This document shows positions 8,353-19,640 of a stretch of DNA of 64,000 nucleotides, piece by piece. Under the pieces are notes generated by a model. The model did not search any database. It saw only the letters and a list, made by a program, of their open reading frames with translations, and was not told the DNA's origin. Source of the stretch: Chloroflexota bacterium (GTDB lineage: Bacteria > Chloroflexota > Dehalococcoidia > Lucifugimonadales > Australimonadaceae); the NCBI GenBank assembly GCA_009838965.1, contig VXQP01000069.1:7130-71129 (forward strand), read 5' to 3'. The position numbers were made by a program, and so were the translations under genes. Numbering within the stretch: the first letter of the stretch is position 1; every line of letters begins with the position of its first letter.

Positions 8353-9012
8353 ATGGCCGAGAACTCTGAAACAGGTTACCTCCGTCTCTTTCCTCTTCAG
8401 GCTGTCGTCCTGTACCCGGGGATGGAGTTGCCGCTCATCGTGTTCGAGCCGCGCTACCTCCAGCTGACTGACGAGTGCCTGGCGAACGACGAACCGTTCG
8501 GCGTGCTGCTGCTCAAGGAGGGCGGCGAGGTGGGGACGAACGAGGTGACCCCTTTCGAAACCGGCACGACGGCCCACATCATGACGACGAGCGAGGCCGG
8601 AGGCGGACGGCTCAGCGTGGTTGCGGTCGGCGGTCGGCGCTTCAAGGTGCGGGAGTTCTTCCGGGACAACCCCTACCTCGCAGCGGAAGTGGAGTACCTA
8701 CAAGACGAAAGCCACGAGATGGTGGACCCGTCGCTGGTCGAGAACGTGCGCTTCGACGCGGCCTCGTTCGTGCGGCAGCTGGTCGCCTCGCGCGGCGGCT
8801 ACGTGCGGGAGGTCAACTTTCCGGACGACCCGGAGGTGCTCTCCTACCAGGTGGCGCAGATATTCCAGGGCAACCTGTCGGTGCAGCAGAAGTTGCTGGA
8901 GCAGCCTGCGTTCGACCGTCTCTGGGATGAGCTGGAGCTGCTGAAGGACGCCCGCAAGCAGCTGGAGCGGCGCAGTCGCCGCCGTCCCTCGCACGGGTTC
9001 TCGGAGAACTAG
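8353..9012 (+). CDS. LON N-terminal (substrate-binding) domain protein
   Basis: A 219-residue protein consisting only of the LON substrate-recognition domain (PUA-like) and a helical tail. It shows LRLFPLQAVVLYPGMELPLIVFEPRYLQLTDECL near the start, then GVLLLKEGGEVG and the conserved R-FKVREFF strand. The ATPase and protease domains of Lon are absent, as in the stand-alone family related to cereblon-type LON proteins. It probably binds hydrophobic or misfolded peptides in the cytosol. The C-terminus is basic (LERRSRRRPS). It is expressed from its own leaderless promoter. Confidence 0.85.
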   Translation: MAENSETGYLRLFPLQAVVLYPGMELPLIVFEPRYLQLTDECLANDEPFGVLLLKEGGEVGTNEVTPFETGTTAHIMTTSEAGGGRLSVVAVGGRRFKVREFFRDNPYLAAEVEYLQDESHEMVDPSLVENVRFDAASFVRQLVASRGGYVREVNFPDDPEVLSYQVAQIFQGNLSVQQKLLEQPAFDRLWDELELLKDARKQLERRSRRRPSHGFSEN

Positions 9013-9019
9013 TTCGCGA

Positions 9020-9069
9020 CCCTCATCCGCCGCGCAAGCGCGTCGACCTCTCCCCGAGGAAGAGGTGGG
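9020..9069 (+). repeat. Small palindromic repeat, family 1, copy A
   Basis: The pattern is CCCTCA-Y-C, then a GCGC-aa-GCGC dyad, then CCTCTCCCC-gagga-AGAGG. The same layout is found at 9846-9897 and, inverted, at 63076-63125. It resembles REP/PU-type interspersed elements with two short hairpins. Confidence 0.7.
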
Positions 9070-9086
9070 ATCAGTCTCAAGGGCGG

Positions 9087-9115
9087 TTGCGCGGCCGGGC
9101 CGCGTGGCCTATACT
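9087..9115 (+). promoter_or_regulatory. Promoter of the pyr operon
   Basis: TTGCGC (9087-9092), a 17-base spacer and TATACT (9110-9115). The predicted start near 9122 places an 8-bp hairpin (TTGCGGTG-TTG-CACCGCAA, 9121-9139) at the extreme 5' end of the leader, just before the PyrR-binding loop. Confidence 0.75.
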
Positions 9116-9120
9116 TTGCC

Positions 9121-9254
9121 TTGCGGTGTTGCACCGCAACCGACCTTTAAATCCAGTCCCGTGAGGCTGGCAAGGTTAGGTACCGTGAGACTCGGGGCAC
9201 GCCACGTCCCCAGTGTGTGACGAGACCTCTTGCCAGCGGGCAAGAGGTTTTTTC
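9121..9254 (+). promoter_or_regulatory. PyrR-responsive attenuator leader
   Basis: After a 5' hairpin the leader contains the PyrR-binding loop: a CCAG/CTGG stem enclosing the conserved purine-rich loop with GTGAGG, then GGCAAGG (about 9145-9175). GGCAAG at 9169-9174 is complementary to CTTGCC in the 5' arm of the downstream terminator, so it can serve as the antiterminator strand. Uridine-nucleotide-bound PyrR would hold the binding loop, free the terminator and lower pyr expression. This is the Bacillus-type mechanism. The terminator 3' arm also contains the pyrR ribosome site. Confidence 0.88.
9226..9254 (+). terminator. Intrinsic terminator of the pyr attenuator
   Basis: CCTCTTGCC (9226-9234) pairs perfectly with GGCAAGAGG (9239-9247) across a 4-base loop and is followed by six T residues. 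It lies between the pyr promoter and the pyrR start codon. The 3' arm AGAGG is also the best Shine-Dalgarno for pyrR (TTG at 9255). Confidence 0.92.
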
Positions 9255-9806
9255 TTGGCAGAAGGACGGCTCATCCTCACCGGCGAGGAGATGCGACGAG
9301 CGCTGACGCGCATCGCGCACGAGGTCGTTGAGTCGAACAAGGGACTCGATGGACTGATACTGGTGGGGATCCGGCGCAGAGGCGTGCCCCTCGCGCGGCG
9401 CATCGCCGATGCCGTCGCCTCATTCGAGGACGCGAGCGTTCCGGTCGGAGCGCTCGACATCAACCTGTACCGCGACGATCTTACGAGCCGTCCTCAGCCC
9501 CTCGTACGCCCCACGGAGCTGCCCTCCGGCATCGAAGGGAAGGCGGTGGTGCTAGTCGACGACGTGCTGTTCACCGGGCGCACCATCCGCGCCGCACTGA
9601 ATGCACTTATGGACCTCGGGCGGCCGCGCATCGTGCAGCTCGCCGTGCTCGTGGACCGCGGGCACCACGAGTTCCCCATCCGGGCCGACTACGTGGGAAA
9701 GAACGTTCCCACGTCGCTCAATGAGATAGTGGAGGTGCGGGTCGCTGAGATAGACGGCGTGGAAGAGGTGGCGCTCGTGGAGCGCGTGAAGGCGGTGTCG
9801 GCATGA
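9255..9806 (+). CDS. pyrR: Bifunctional pyr operon attenuation protein / uracil phosphoribosyltransferase
   Basis: PyrR binds the leader RNA described above when UMP is high, and has weak uracil phosphoribosyltransferase activity. The product has the type I PRTase fold with the PRPP loop [12 protein letters not shown] and the family N-terminus [21 protein letters not shown] at 9255 (MAEGRLIL) is chosen because it gives 183 residues, the usual PyrR size, and GAGG lies seven bases upstream. The upstream ATG at 9213 would have to be translated through the attenuator hairpin. The stop overlaps the pyrB start (ATGATG at 9803), so the two are coupled. Confidence 0.93.
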   Translation: MAEGRLILTGEEMRRALTRIAHEVVESNKGLDGLILVGIRRRGVPLARRIADAVASFEDASVPVGALDINLYRDDLTSRPQPLVRPTELPSGIEGKAVVLVDDVLFTGRTIRAALNALMDLGRPRIVQLAVLVDRGHHEFPIRADYVGKNVPTSLNEIVEVRVAEIDGVEEVALVERVKAVSA

Positions 9807-10870
9807 TGGGATCTGTGCGTAACCCCACGTCCCCCCCCGATGGTTCACCCTCACCGCGCACTGAAGCGCGTGCTTCTCCCCTCAAGGGAGAGGAGGGAAG
9901 CGATGGCGCGGCGCACCGCCGCAGGCACGTGCTGGACCTGGACGACTTCTCACGGGAAGAGATAACGGCGCTGCTGGACTCGGCGGACGCGATGCGCGAA
10001 CTGCTGAGCAGGAGCATCAAGAAGGCGCCATCGCTCCGGGGGAAGGTGGTGTTGACGCTTTTCCTAGAGCCGAGCACGCGGACGCGCGTCTCGTTCGAGC
10101 AGGCCGGAAAGATGTTGAGCGCGGACGTCATCAACATCAGCGGTTCCGGCAGCAGCGCGGAGAAGGGCGAATCGCTGCTGAACACGGCGCTCACGCTGCA
10201 GGCGATGCACGCGGACGTCATCGTGATACGCAGCCCGCACTCAGGGGCTCCATATTTCCTGGCACGTAACCTTCAACGCATGGGTGTGGTCAACGCGGGC
10301 GACGGACGCCACGCGCACCCCACGCAGGCGCTGCTCGACCTGATGACGATGCGCCACCACATCGGCGGACTCGAGGGCAAGCGCGTCGTCATCGTGGGTG
10401 ACGTGCTGCACAGCCGCGTTGCGCGGTCGGACGTGTTCGGCCTGCAGGCGCTCGGCGCGTCGGTCGTGCTGTGCGGTCCGCCGACGCTGATCCCACTCGA
10501 CCTGCTGCGCGGCGGGGAAGGGGAAAGCCTCCCCGACGTGAGTGTCGAGCACGACCTCGACCGTGCGATAGATGACGCGGACGCGGTGATAGCGCTGCGC
10601 ATCCAGCAGGAGCGGCAGGGCGCGGGCATGCTGCCGAGCATGCGTGAATACACGCGCCGCTGGCAGGTCACCGAGGCGCGTTACCGCAGGGCGAAGCCCG
10701 GCGCGCTGCTCATGCATCCCGGGCCTATGAACGAGGGCGTGGAGATCGCGTCATCGCTCGCGCACGGGCCGGGCTCGCAGATCGAGGAGCAGGTGACGAA
10801 CGGCGTCGCCGTGCGGATGGCGCTGCTCTACCAACTGCTCACCGGCGGGCAGGAAGAGGTGAGCGAATGA
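9803..10870 (+). CDS. pyrB: Aspartate carbamoyltransferase catalytic subunit
   Basis: Catalyses carbamoyl phosphate plus aspartate to carbamoyl aspartate. Diagnostic motifs are [13 protein letters not shown] (carbamoyl-phosphate site), [37 protein letters not shown] and [12 protein letters not shown]. The body matches class-B/C enzymes of about 310 residues. However, the frame starts with an extra ~40-residue, low-complexity N-terminus ([17 protein letters not shown]...) encoded largely by a family-1 palindromic repeat (9846-9897). A GTG at HVLDLDD could be an alternative start. The ATG overlaps the pyrR stop, and the stop overlaps the pyrC ATG. Confidence 0.95.
   Translation: MMGSVRNPTSPPDGSPSPRTEARASPLKGEEGSDGAAHRRRHVLDLDDFSREEITALLDSADAMRELLSRSIKKAPSLRGKVVLTLFLEPSTRTRVSFEQAGKMLSADVINISGSGSSAEKGESLLNTALTLQAMHADVIVIRSPHSGAPYFLARNLQRMGVVNAGDGRHAHPTQALLDLMTMRHHIGGLEGKRVVIVGDVLHSRVARSDVFGLQALGASVVLCGPPTLIPLDLLRGGEGESLPDVSVEHDLDRAIDDADAVIALRIQQERQGAGMLPSMREYTRRWQVTEARYRRAKPGALLMHPGPMNEGVEIASSLAHGPGSQIEEQVTNGVAVRMALLYQLLTGGQEEVSE
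9846..9897 (+). repeat. Small palindromic repeat, family 1, copy B (inside pyrB)
   Basis: CACCCTCACC, a GCGC-actgaa-GCGC dyad and CTCCC-ctcaa-GGGAG follow the same layout as copies at 9020 and 63076. It lies in frame within the 5' end of pyrB and codes for part of its atypical N-terminal extension. Confidence 0.72.
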
Positions 10871-12207
10871 GCAGGAGCATCCTCATCACCGGCGCGCGGG
10901 TCATCGATCCGGTCTCGGGGTCTGACCGCACGGGCGATCTGTTCATACGGGATGGCGTTATCACCGCCTCGCCGGAGACGGCCCCCGTGGATACGCTCGT
11001 CGTAGACGGGAAGGGGTTGGTTGCGGCGCCGGGGTTCATAGACCTGCACGCGCACCTGCGTGAGCCGGGTTTCGAGGACAGGGAATCGATCGAGACGGGC
11101 ACCGCCGCAGCCGCGGCCGGAGGGTTCACGACTGTCTGCGCGATGCCGAACACATCGCCGGCGATAGACACGGCGGCGGTCGTGGACTTCATCACACATC
11201 GTGCGCGCGAGGCGGGCCCCATCAGGGTGCTGGCGTTCGGCGCGGTCTCCAGGGGACGCAAGGGCGTCGAGCTGACGGACATGGAGGAGCTTGCGCGCGC
11301 GGGGGCCGTAGGGTTCACGGACGACGGCAGCCCGGTCGCGACAGGCCTGCTCATGGAGAAGGCGCTCCTTTACGCGGGTGAACTCGGCCTTCCGGTGATG
11401 GACCACTGTGAAGACCACTCCATCACCGCGGGGCTGGGGATGCACGAGGGGGCAGTGGCCTCGCGGCTGGGACTCGCGGGGTATCCGTCGGCTGCGGAGG
11501 AATCGCTCGTAGCGCGGGACATCGCGCTGCTCGGCCTGACCGGCGGGCACTTCCACGTTGCGCACGTCAGCACGGCGGGTGGCGTGGAGATGGTCCGCAT
11601 GGCCAAGCGCCGCGGGCTGCGCGTCACGGCGGAGGTAACGCCCAATCACCTGACGATGACGGATGAGTGGGTGCTCGGCGCGAACGGCCCAGCGGACGGC
11701 ATAGCCGGATCTCTTACGCTCGCCGCGTATGAAACGCGGGCCAAGGTCAGCCCTCCGCTGCGGTCGCGCACCGACCGTGATGCGCTGATAGAAGGGCTGT
11801 GCGACGGCACGATAGACGCGGTAGCGACTGACCACGCTCCTCATACGTTCGGGGATAAGGCAACGCCGTTCGACGAGGCGGCCGTTGGTATCTCCACGCT
11901 CGAAACGGCGCTCGGCTCGCTGATGAGCCTCGTGCGGTCGGGCGCGATAGACCTGCCCACGCTCGTTGCGCGGCTCACGACTGGGCCGGCATCAGTCCTG
12001 GGCGAGCGCTTTGCGAACCTTGCCTCGCTGGCTGTCGGCACTCCCGCGGACATCGTGCTGTTCGACCCGGAGGAGTGCTGGACAGTGGACGTGAGCCGCT
12101 TTGCGTCCAAGGGGAAGAACACGCCGCTGGCCGGACAGACACTGCAAGGCAGGGTACGTATGACCATCGCAGGGGGTGAGATCGCGTTCGGGAAGGTGGG
12201 GCGGTGA
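10867..12207 (+). CDS. pyrC: Dihydroorotase (class I)
   Basis: Cyclises carbamoyl aspartate to dihydroorotate in the third pyrimidine step. The 446-residue amidohydrolase has the zinc HxH motif in FIDLHAHLREPG, then AMPNTSPAID, GFTDDGSPV (the Asp that replaces the carbamylated Lys in class I enzymes), the HCED and HVAHVST metal histidines and ATDHAPH with the catalytic Asp. Length and motif order are standard for the Gram-positive/Aquifex type. It overlaps pyrB by four bases and carA by four, so it lies within a translationally coupled operon. Confidence 0.97.
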   Translation: MSRSILITGARVIDPVSGSDRTGDLFIRDGVITASPETAPVDTLVVDGKGLVAAPGFIDLHAHLREPGFEDRESIETGTAAAAAGGFTTVCAMPNTSPAIDTAAVVDFITHRAREAGPIRVLAFGAVSRGRKGVELTDMEELARAGAVGFTDDGSPVATGLLMEKALLYAGELGLPVMDHCEDHSITAGLGMHEGAVASRLGLAGYPSAAEESLVARDIALLGLTGGHFHVAHVSTAGGVEMVRMAKRRGLRVTAEVTPNHLTMTDEWVLGANGPADGIAGSLTLAAYETRAKVSPPLRSRTDRDALIEGLCDGTIDAVATDHAPHTFGDKATPFDEAAVGISTLETALGSLMSLVRSGAIDLPTLVARLTTGPASVLGERFANLASLAVGTPADIVLFDPEECWTVDVSRFASKGKNTPLAGQTLQGRVRMTIAGGEIAFGKVGR

Positions 12208-13263
12208 CGGCGGCGTACCTCGTGTTGAGCGACGGGACGGTGTACGAGGGCCATGCCTTCGGGGCGGAGCGCGACGCGTTCGGGGAGGTTGTCTTCAACA
12301 CGAGTATGTCCGGCTACCAGGAGATGCTCACCGACCCTTCCTACGCAGGGCAGATCCTCGTGCCGACGTACCCGATGCAGGGGAACTACGGCATCAACGC
12401 AACGGACGCGGAGTCGAAGGACATCAAGGTCGCGGCGTTCGTGGTGCGCGAGCACTCGCCCACGCCGAGCCATTACGACTCGTCGCGCACGCTTCACACC
12501 TATCTCGCTGAGGAGGGCATTCCGGGCATCCGGGGAGTGGACACGCGGGCCATCACCCGCCGCATCCGCTCCCACGGCGTGATGATGGGCGTGCTGACGA
12601 CCGGCGATCCCCAGGTGGCACTCCGTGAACTAGCGTCGCTTCCCTCCTACGACACGGTGAACTTCGTCGACCGCGTGACAGTGGATGAGGCGTACGAGTG
12701 GAGTGGGGAGGGCGGCAGGCGCATCGCGGTTGTGGACTGCGGTGTGAAGTACAACATCCTTCGGTTGCTGACACAGCGCGGCTGCCGGGTGCGCGTGCAC
12801 CCCGCGGCTGCCACGGCGGACGAGATCCTACGCGACAACCCGGACGGCGTCGTCTTCTCGCCGGGGCCGGGCGACCCGGTACACAACGCGCCAACCGTCG
12901 AGACGGCGCGCGAGGTCATCGAGCGTGTGCCTGCGCTCGGCATCTGTCTGGGGCACCAGATCATCGCCCGCGCGCTTGGCGCAGAGACCTACAAGCTGAA
13001 GTTCGGCCATCGCGGGGGCAACCATCCCGTGCAGGACATCGCCACAGGGCGCGTCTACATCACCGCGCAGAACCACGGGTTCGCCGTGTCCGACGAGGCC
13101 TTGCCAAGTGCCATCGAGGTGACGCACCGCAACCTGAACGACGGAACGATCGAGGGCATCCGGCACCGTGAGCTGCCGGTGCTCACCATCCAGTACCACT
13201 CGGAGGCGTCGCCGGGACCGCTCGACAACGAGTACATCTTCGACCGCTTCCTCGACATGGTGA

Positions 13264-13271
<8 letters not shown>
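12204..13271 (+). CDS. carA: Carbamoyl-phosphate synthase small (glutaminase) subunit
   Basis: Releases ammonia from glutamine for CarB. The N-terminal CarA domain (LVLSDGTVYEGHAFG, NTSMSGYQEMLTDPSY) is followed by a class I glutamine amidotransferase domain with the nucleophile in LGICLGHQII, the oxyanion block FSPGPGDP and the His/Glu pair in QYHSEASPGP. The 355 residues are normal. The GTG start overlaps the pyrC stop, and the 3' end overlaps carB by eight bases. Confidence 0.97.
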
Positions 13272-16608
<3,337 letters not shown>

Positions 16609-16641
16609 AGACGACAACGCTGAGACGAGAGGTCTGACGAG

Positions 16642-18168
16642 ATGGTGCAGGACCCCCAGCAGGCAGACCCGTCCGAAGGACCGGGACCTAGACCTCGACG
16701 GCGCAGGACCACACGCCGCCGTACGGCGGACGGCGCACCCGAAACCGCGCCGTCCGCCGATGCCGTGAGCGAAGCATCCGCTGTACCAGAGGAGCCCCAG
16801 CGCACTACGCGGCCCCGTCGCGGTCGTCGCTCGCCCGGCATAGCTGCCGCGCCCGCTCCCGATGAGACGAGCGAAGCACCTGTGCAGGAGGCTGCTCCTG
16901 AGGAGCCGCAGCGTACACCGTCGCGCCGCCGTGGTCGTCGTTCACCCGGGGTAGCCGCAGCGCCTGCTTCAGAAGAAGCGAACGAACCGACTACGCAGGA
17001 TGCTGCTCCGGAAGAGCCGCAGCGCCCAACGACGCGCCGTCGTGGACGGCGTTCGCCCGGCATAGCCGCAGCGCCTGCTTCCGAAGCGAGCGAGCCGACT
17101 ACGCAGGATGCTGCTCCGGAGGAGCCGCAGCGCGCACCGACGCGTCGTCGGGGGCGAGGCAGGCAGACCGCGGAACGCGCCGCGCTGGGTATGCCCCCGC
17201 CGTCGAACGAGCCGCCAGCCGTGGAACGGGACCGGGATGCGGCCGGACCCAGGCGTGGGGGTCGGGGACGCCGACGCGACGCGGACGACATGGCTCCCAC
17301 CAAAGCCTTCATGCACCCGAGCGAGAAGGAATTCGCGGACCTCCTCGACTACTACCACATCAACTACCTCTACGAACCTCGCTCGTTCCCCCTGCGGTGG
17401 GACGGGAGCCGTGTCGTGGAGATGTTCACCCCGGACTTCTACCTGCCGGAGTACGACCAGTACTTCGAGCTGACCACCATGAAGCAGAACCTGGTCACGC
17501 AGAAGAACCGGAAGCTCCGGCACGTGCGGGAGTTGTACCCCGAGGTGAACGTGCAACTGCTCTACCGCCGCGACTTGATGCGGCTGATGGGCAAGTACGG
17601 CTTCGGGCCGCTCGCGGAGGTCTCGGTCGAGGGCACGGAACGCGTGTTGTTCGATGAGGCGACCGTGCAGAAGCGGGTGAAGGAGCTGGGCGCGCAACTC
17701 TCACAGGACTACGCGGGGAGAGAGCCGGTGCTCATCGGCATCCTCCGGGGCGTGGTCGTCTTCATGGCGGACCTCATGCGTGCCATGAACCTGCCCCTGC
17801 AGGTCGAGTTCATGGAGATCACGCACTACGGCGAGGAGCGGGAGAAGAGCATCGACGTTATCCGCGACGTGACGACGGAGCTCAAGGGACGGCACGTGCT
17901 CATCGTCGAGGACATCGTGGACACCGGACTCACGCTGCGTTACCTGCTGGAGCACCTGCAGGCGAAGGGCCCGGTGAGTGTGCGCGTCTGCACGATGCTC
18001 GATAAGTCCGTGCGCCGCATGGCGGACGTACGCGTCGACTACGTGGGCTTCGAGGTGCCGGACGAGTTCGTCATCGGCTACGGGCTGGACTACGGTGGGC
18101 GCTACCGGAACCTGCCTTACATAGGGGTGCTGCAACCCGCAGAGCCGAAGGCCGTTCCCCAGCGCTAA
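16642..18168 (+). CDS. hpt: HPRT with N-terminal Arg/Pro repeats and PD-(D/E)XK-like domain
   Basis: A 508-residue three-part protein. Residues ~1-210 are low-complexity and basic, with about three and a half tandem copies of a ~37-residue unit (APEEPQR..RRRGRRSPG.AAAPA). Residues ~215-330 form a small nuclease-like domain: YEPRSFPL, MFTPDFYLPE and YFELTTMKQ give the D...E-x-T..K pattern of the PD-(D/E)XK fold, then KLRHVRELYPEV. Residues ~335-500 are a hypoxanthine phosphoribosyltransferase with LIGILRGVVVF, the PRPP loop VLIVEDIVDTG and VGFEVPDEFVIGYGLDY. It should salvage hypoxanthine/guanine. It follows carB by 33 bases with GAGAGG before the ATG, so it may be expressed with the pyr operon, linking purine salvage to pyrimidine synthesis. 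Confidence 0.9.
   Translation: MVQDPQQADPSEGPGPRPRRRRTTRRRTADGAPETAPSADAVSEASAVPEEPQRTTRPRRGRRSPGIAAAPAPDETSEAPVQEAAPEEPQRTPSRRRGRRSPGVAAAPASEEANEPTTQDAAPEEPQRPTTRRRGRRSPGIAAAPASEASEPTTQDAAPEEPQRAPTRRRGRGRQTAERAALGMPPPSNEPPAVERDRDAAGPRRGGRGRRRDADDMAPTKAFMHPSEKEFADLLDYYHINYLYEPRSFPLRWDGSRVVEMFTPDFYLPEYDQYFELTTMKQNLVTQKNRKLRHVRELYPEVNVQLLYRRDLMRLMGKYGFGPLAEVSVEGTERVLFDEATVQKRVKELGAQLSQDYAGREPVLIGILRGVVVFMADLMRAMNLPLQVEFMEITHYGEEREKSIDVIRDVTTELKGRHVLIVEDIVDTGLTLRYLLEHLQAKGPVSVRVCTMLDKSVRRMADVRVDYVGFEVPDEFVIGYGLDYGGRYRNLPYIGVLQPAEPKAVPQR
16786..17160 (+). repeat. Tandem ~111-bp coding repeats in the HPRT fusion
   Basis: About three and a half degenerate copies of a 108-111 bp unit encode GAGGAGCC(C/G)CAGCGC...CGTCGTGG.CGTCG.TC.CCCGG. 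The last two copies are nearly identical over long stretches at DNA level, which indicates recent expansion. Confidence 0.8.
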
Positions 18169-18174
18169 GGCAGT

Positions 18175-19221
18175 CTAGAGCCCGAAGAGGCGCTTCCCGT
18201 TGTCGTACACGATCTTCCGGAGGCTGGCTGCGGAGATGTCCTGTCGAGACTCGAGGTGTTCGAGGTTCTCGGGGAACCGTGCATCCCAGTGTGGAACGTC
18301 GGATGCGAACAGGAAGTGGTCGTCTCCGAGGTGTTCGATAGTCTGGGGGAGCATCGTCTCCTCCGGTTCCACGCTCACGTAGACCTCGTGCTCGCGGAAG
18401 ACGTCCGTCGGCCGTTTCGTGACATGCGGCATCTCCTGCGCGCCACGGAGCTCCCAGTGCTCGTCCAGCCGGTCCAACCAGTAGGGCAGCCATGTCGCAC
18501 CGATCTCGAGGAAGGCGAGCTTCAGCTTCGGAAAGCGCTCGAGCACCCCGTTCGCCATGATGCTGACGAAGTGCAGGGTGACGGACGCCGGGAAAACGTA
18601 GGTGTGCACCTCGGCGAACGTCTTGAACCGTTCGCCGCCCACCTCCTCCGGCTTGGAGCGTGTGCCGTGTATGCAGAGCGGCACGCCCAGGCGCTCGGCC
18701 TCCGCGAAGATGGGGTCATAGAAGGGGTCGCCGAACCCCATCGTAAGTCCCTGCGAGAGGATCTCGAAGCTCACCAGCCCCAACTCCGTAACCGCCCGGC
18801 GGAGCTCTTCCGCTGCTGCCTGCGGGTCGCGCATGGGCAGGACACCCACAGGGCGGAGGCGGGGCGATGTTGCGCCGTAATCGGTCGCGAAATGGGTGTT
18901 GGTCGCGCGCGAAACTGCGACTGCCCACGCAGGCTCGGGGATGTAGGCGACGTGTCCGGAGCCGGTGGGAAAGAGGACCGCCGTCTCGATGTTCTCCCGG
19001 TCAGCGATGCGCAGCCACGTGTCCACCTGGCGCTCGGGCTCCAGACCTCCGTCCTTGTACTCGCGGTTGGTCAGCGTCCCGGCCAGCTCGGCATCCCACG
19101 GATGACCTCCCTGCCAGAGCCCGCCGCCACGCTTATCGAATGGGGGCTCGATGTACCGCCACACATCCTGAGACCGCTCCAGGATGTGGCCGTCCGCGTC
19201 AATCACCGGACTTCGTGTCAT
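18175..19221 (-). CDS. Amidohydrolase-2 family protein (ACMSD/decarboxylase-type)
   Basis: A 348-residue TIM-barrel metalloenzyme. The N-terminal metal motif is IDADGHILE (D-x-D-x-H form), HGTRS supplies a metal His, and FASDVPHWDARFPE supplies the C-terminal Asp. This layout fits the 2-amino-3-carboxymuconate semialdehyde decarboxylase superfamily, which performs non-oxidative decarboxylations or hydrolyses. The ATG at 19221 is preferred because AGGAGG is six bases upstream; a slightly longer frame exists. It is convergent with the HPRT gene (six bases apart) and stands alone. The substrate is unknown. Confidence 0.85.
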   Translation of the reverse strand: MTRSPVIDADGHILERSQDVWRYIEPPFDKRGGGLWQGGHPWDAELAGTLTNREYKDGGLEPERQVDTWLRIADRENIETAVLFPTGSGHVAYIPEPAWAVAVSRATNTHFATDYGATSPRLRPVGVLPMRDPQAAAEELRRAVTELGLVSFEILSQGLTMGFGDPFYDPIFAEAERLGVPLCIHGTRSKPEEVGGERFKTFAEVHTYVFPASVTLHFVSIMANGVLERFPKLKLAFLEIGATWLPYWLDRLDEHWELRGAQEMPHVTKRPTDVFREHEVYVSVEPEETMLPQTIEHLGDDHFLFASDVPHWDARFPENLEHLESRQDISAASLRKIVYDNGKRLFGL

Positions 19222-19640
19222 GTCTGCCCTCCTCAACGGTTGCTCGTGCCCCTACGCAAGGGGACATCTCGCTATGGCGTGTCGTCCGGGATGTTATCCC
19301 CGCCGGCCTCAGCGGCCAACCTCCGGGAAGGAGGGGCTGCACCAGGTGTGAAGGCGATTTTTTCTGTTTTCCGTTGCTTTCCGCGGCATCAGGCGTACTT
19401 CTCTCGTGGACCCGGCCTTCCCTCGCAACGATAGGGCTGCGCTCCACACCAGTGATGCGGACGGAAAGCCACTGCGGAGCAACGGGAATGCAACGGTCTG
19501 CAACAGGGGCTTCCGTAGGGGCGCAGCGCAGAGGTCAACGGGCATCAGGAACAGGGTACGCAGCAGGGATCCTTTCGCACAACGGGCAGATGTCACGTTC
19601 ACAGCAGTGACGGTCGGAGTGCTACACTCCCTTGCAGCGC
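19222..19640. other. ~420-bp intergenic region upstream of glmS
   Basis: There is no credible gene. It contains short hairpins (for example CCTCC-gggaa-GGAGG near 19320-19334), a T-rich run at about 19357-19372 reading ATTTTTTCTGTTTT, and a candidate glmS promoter. I looked for a glmS ribozyme and did not recognise one. The T-run after hairpins on the plus strand could end an unannotated small RNA. Confidence 0.4.
19598..19628 (+). promoter_or_regulatory. Candidate glmS promoter
   Basis: TTCACA (19598-19603), 19 bases, and TACACT (19623-19628) lie just 12 bases before the glmS ATG. The leader would be only about six bases and there is no Shine-Dalgarno. The spacer is longer than ideal. Confidence 0.5.

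Noticed and set aside
9213-9254. Upstream ATG extension of pyrR
   Set aside because: It would encode residues through the attenuator hairpin and T-run. The TTG at 9255 restores the normal PyrR N-terminus.
19222-19640. glmS ribozyme upstream of glmS
   Set aside because: The expected double-pseudoknot core next to the start codon was not recognisable, and the predicted promoter leaves almost no leader.
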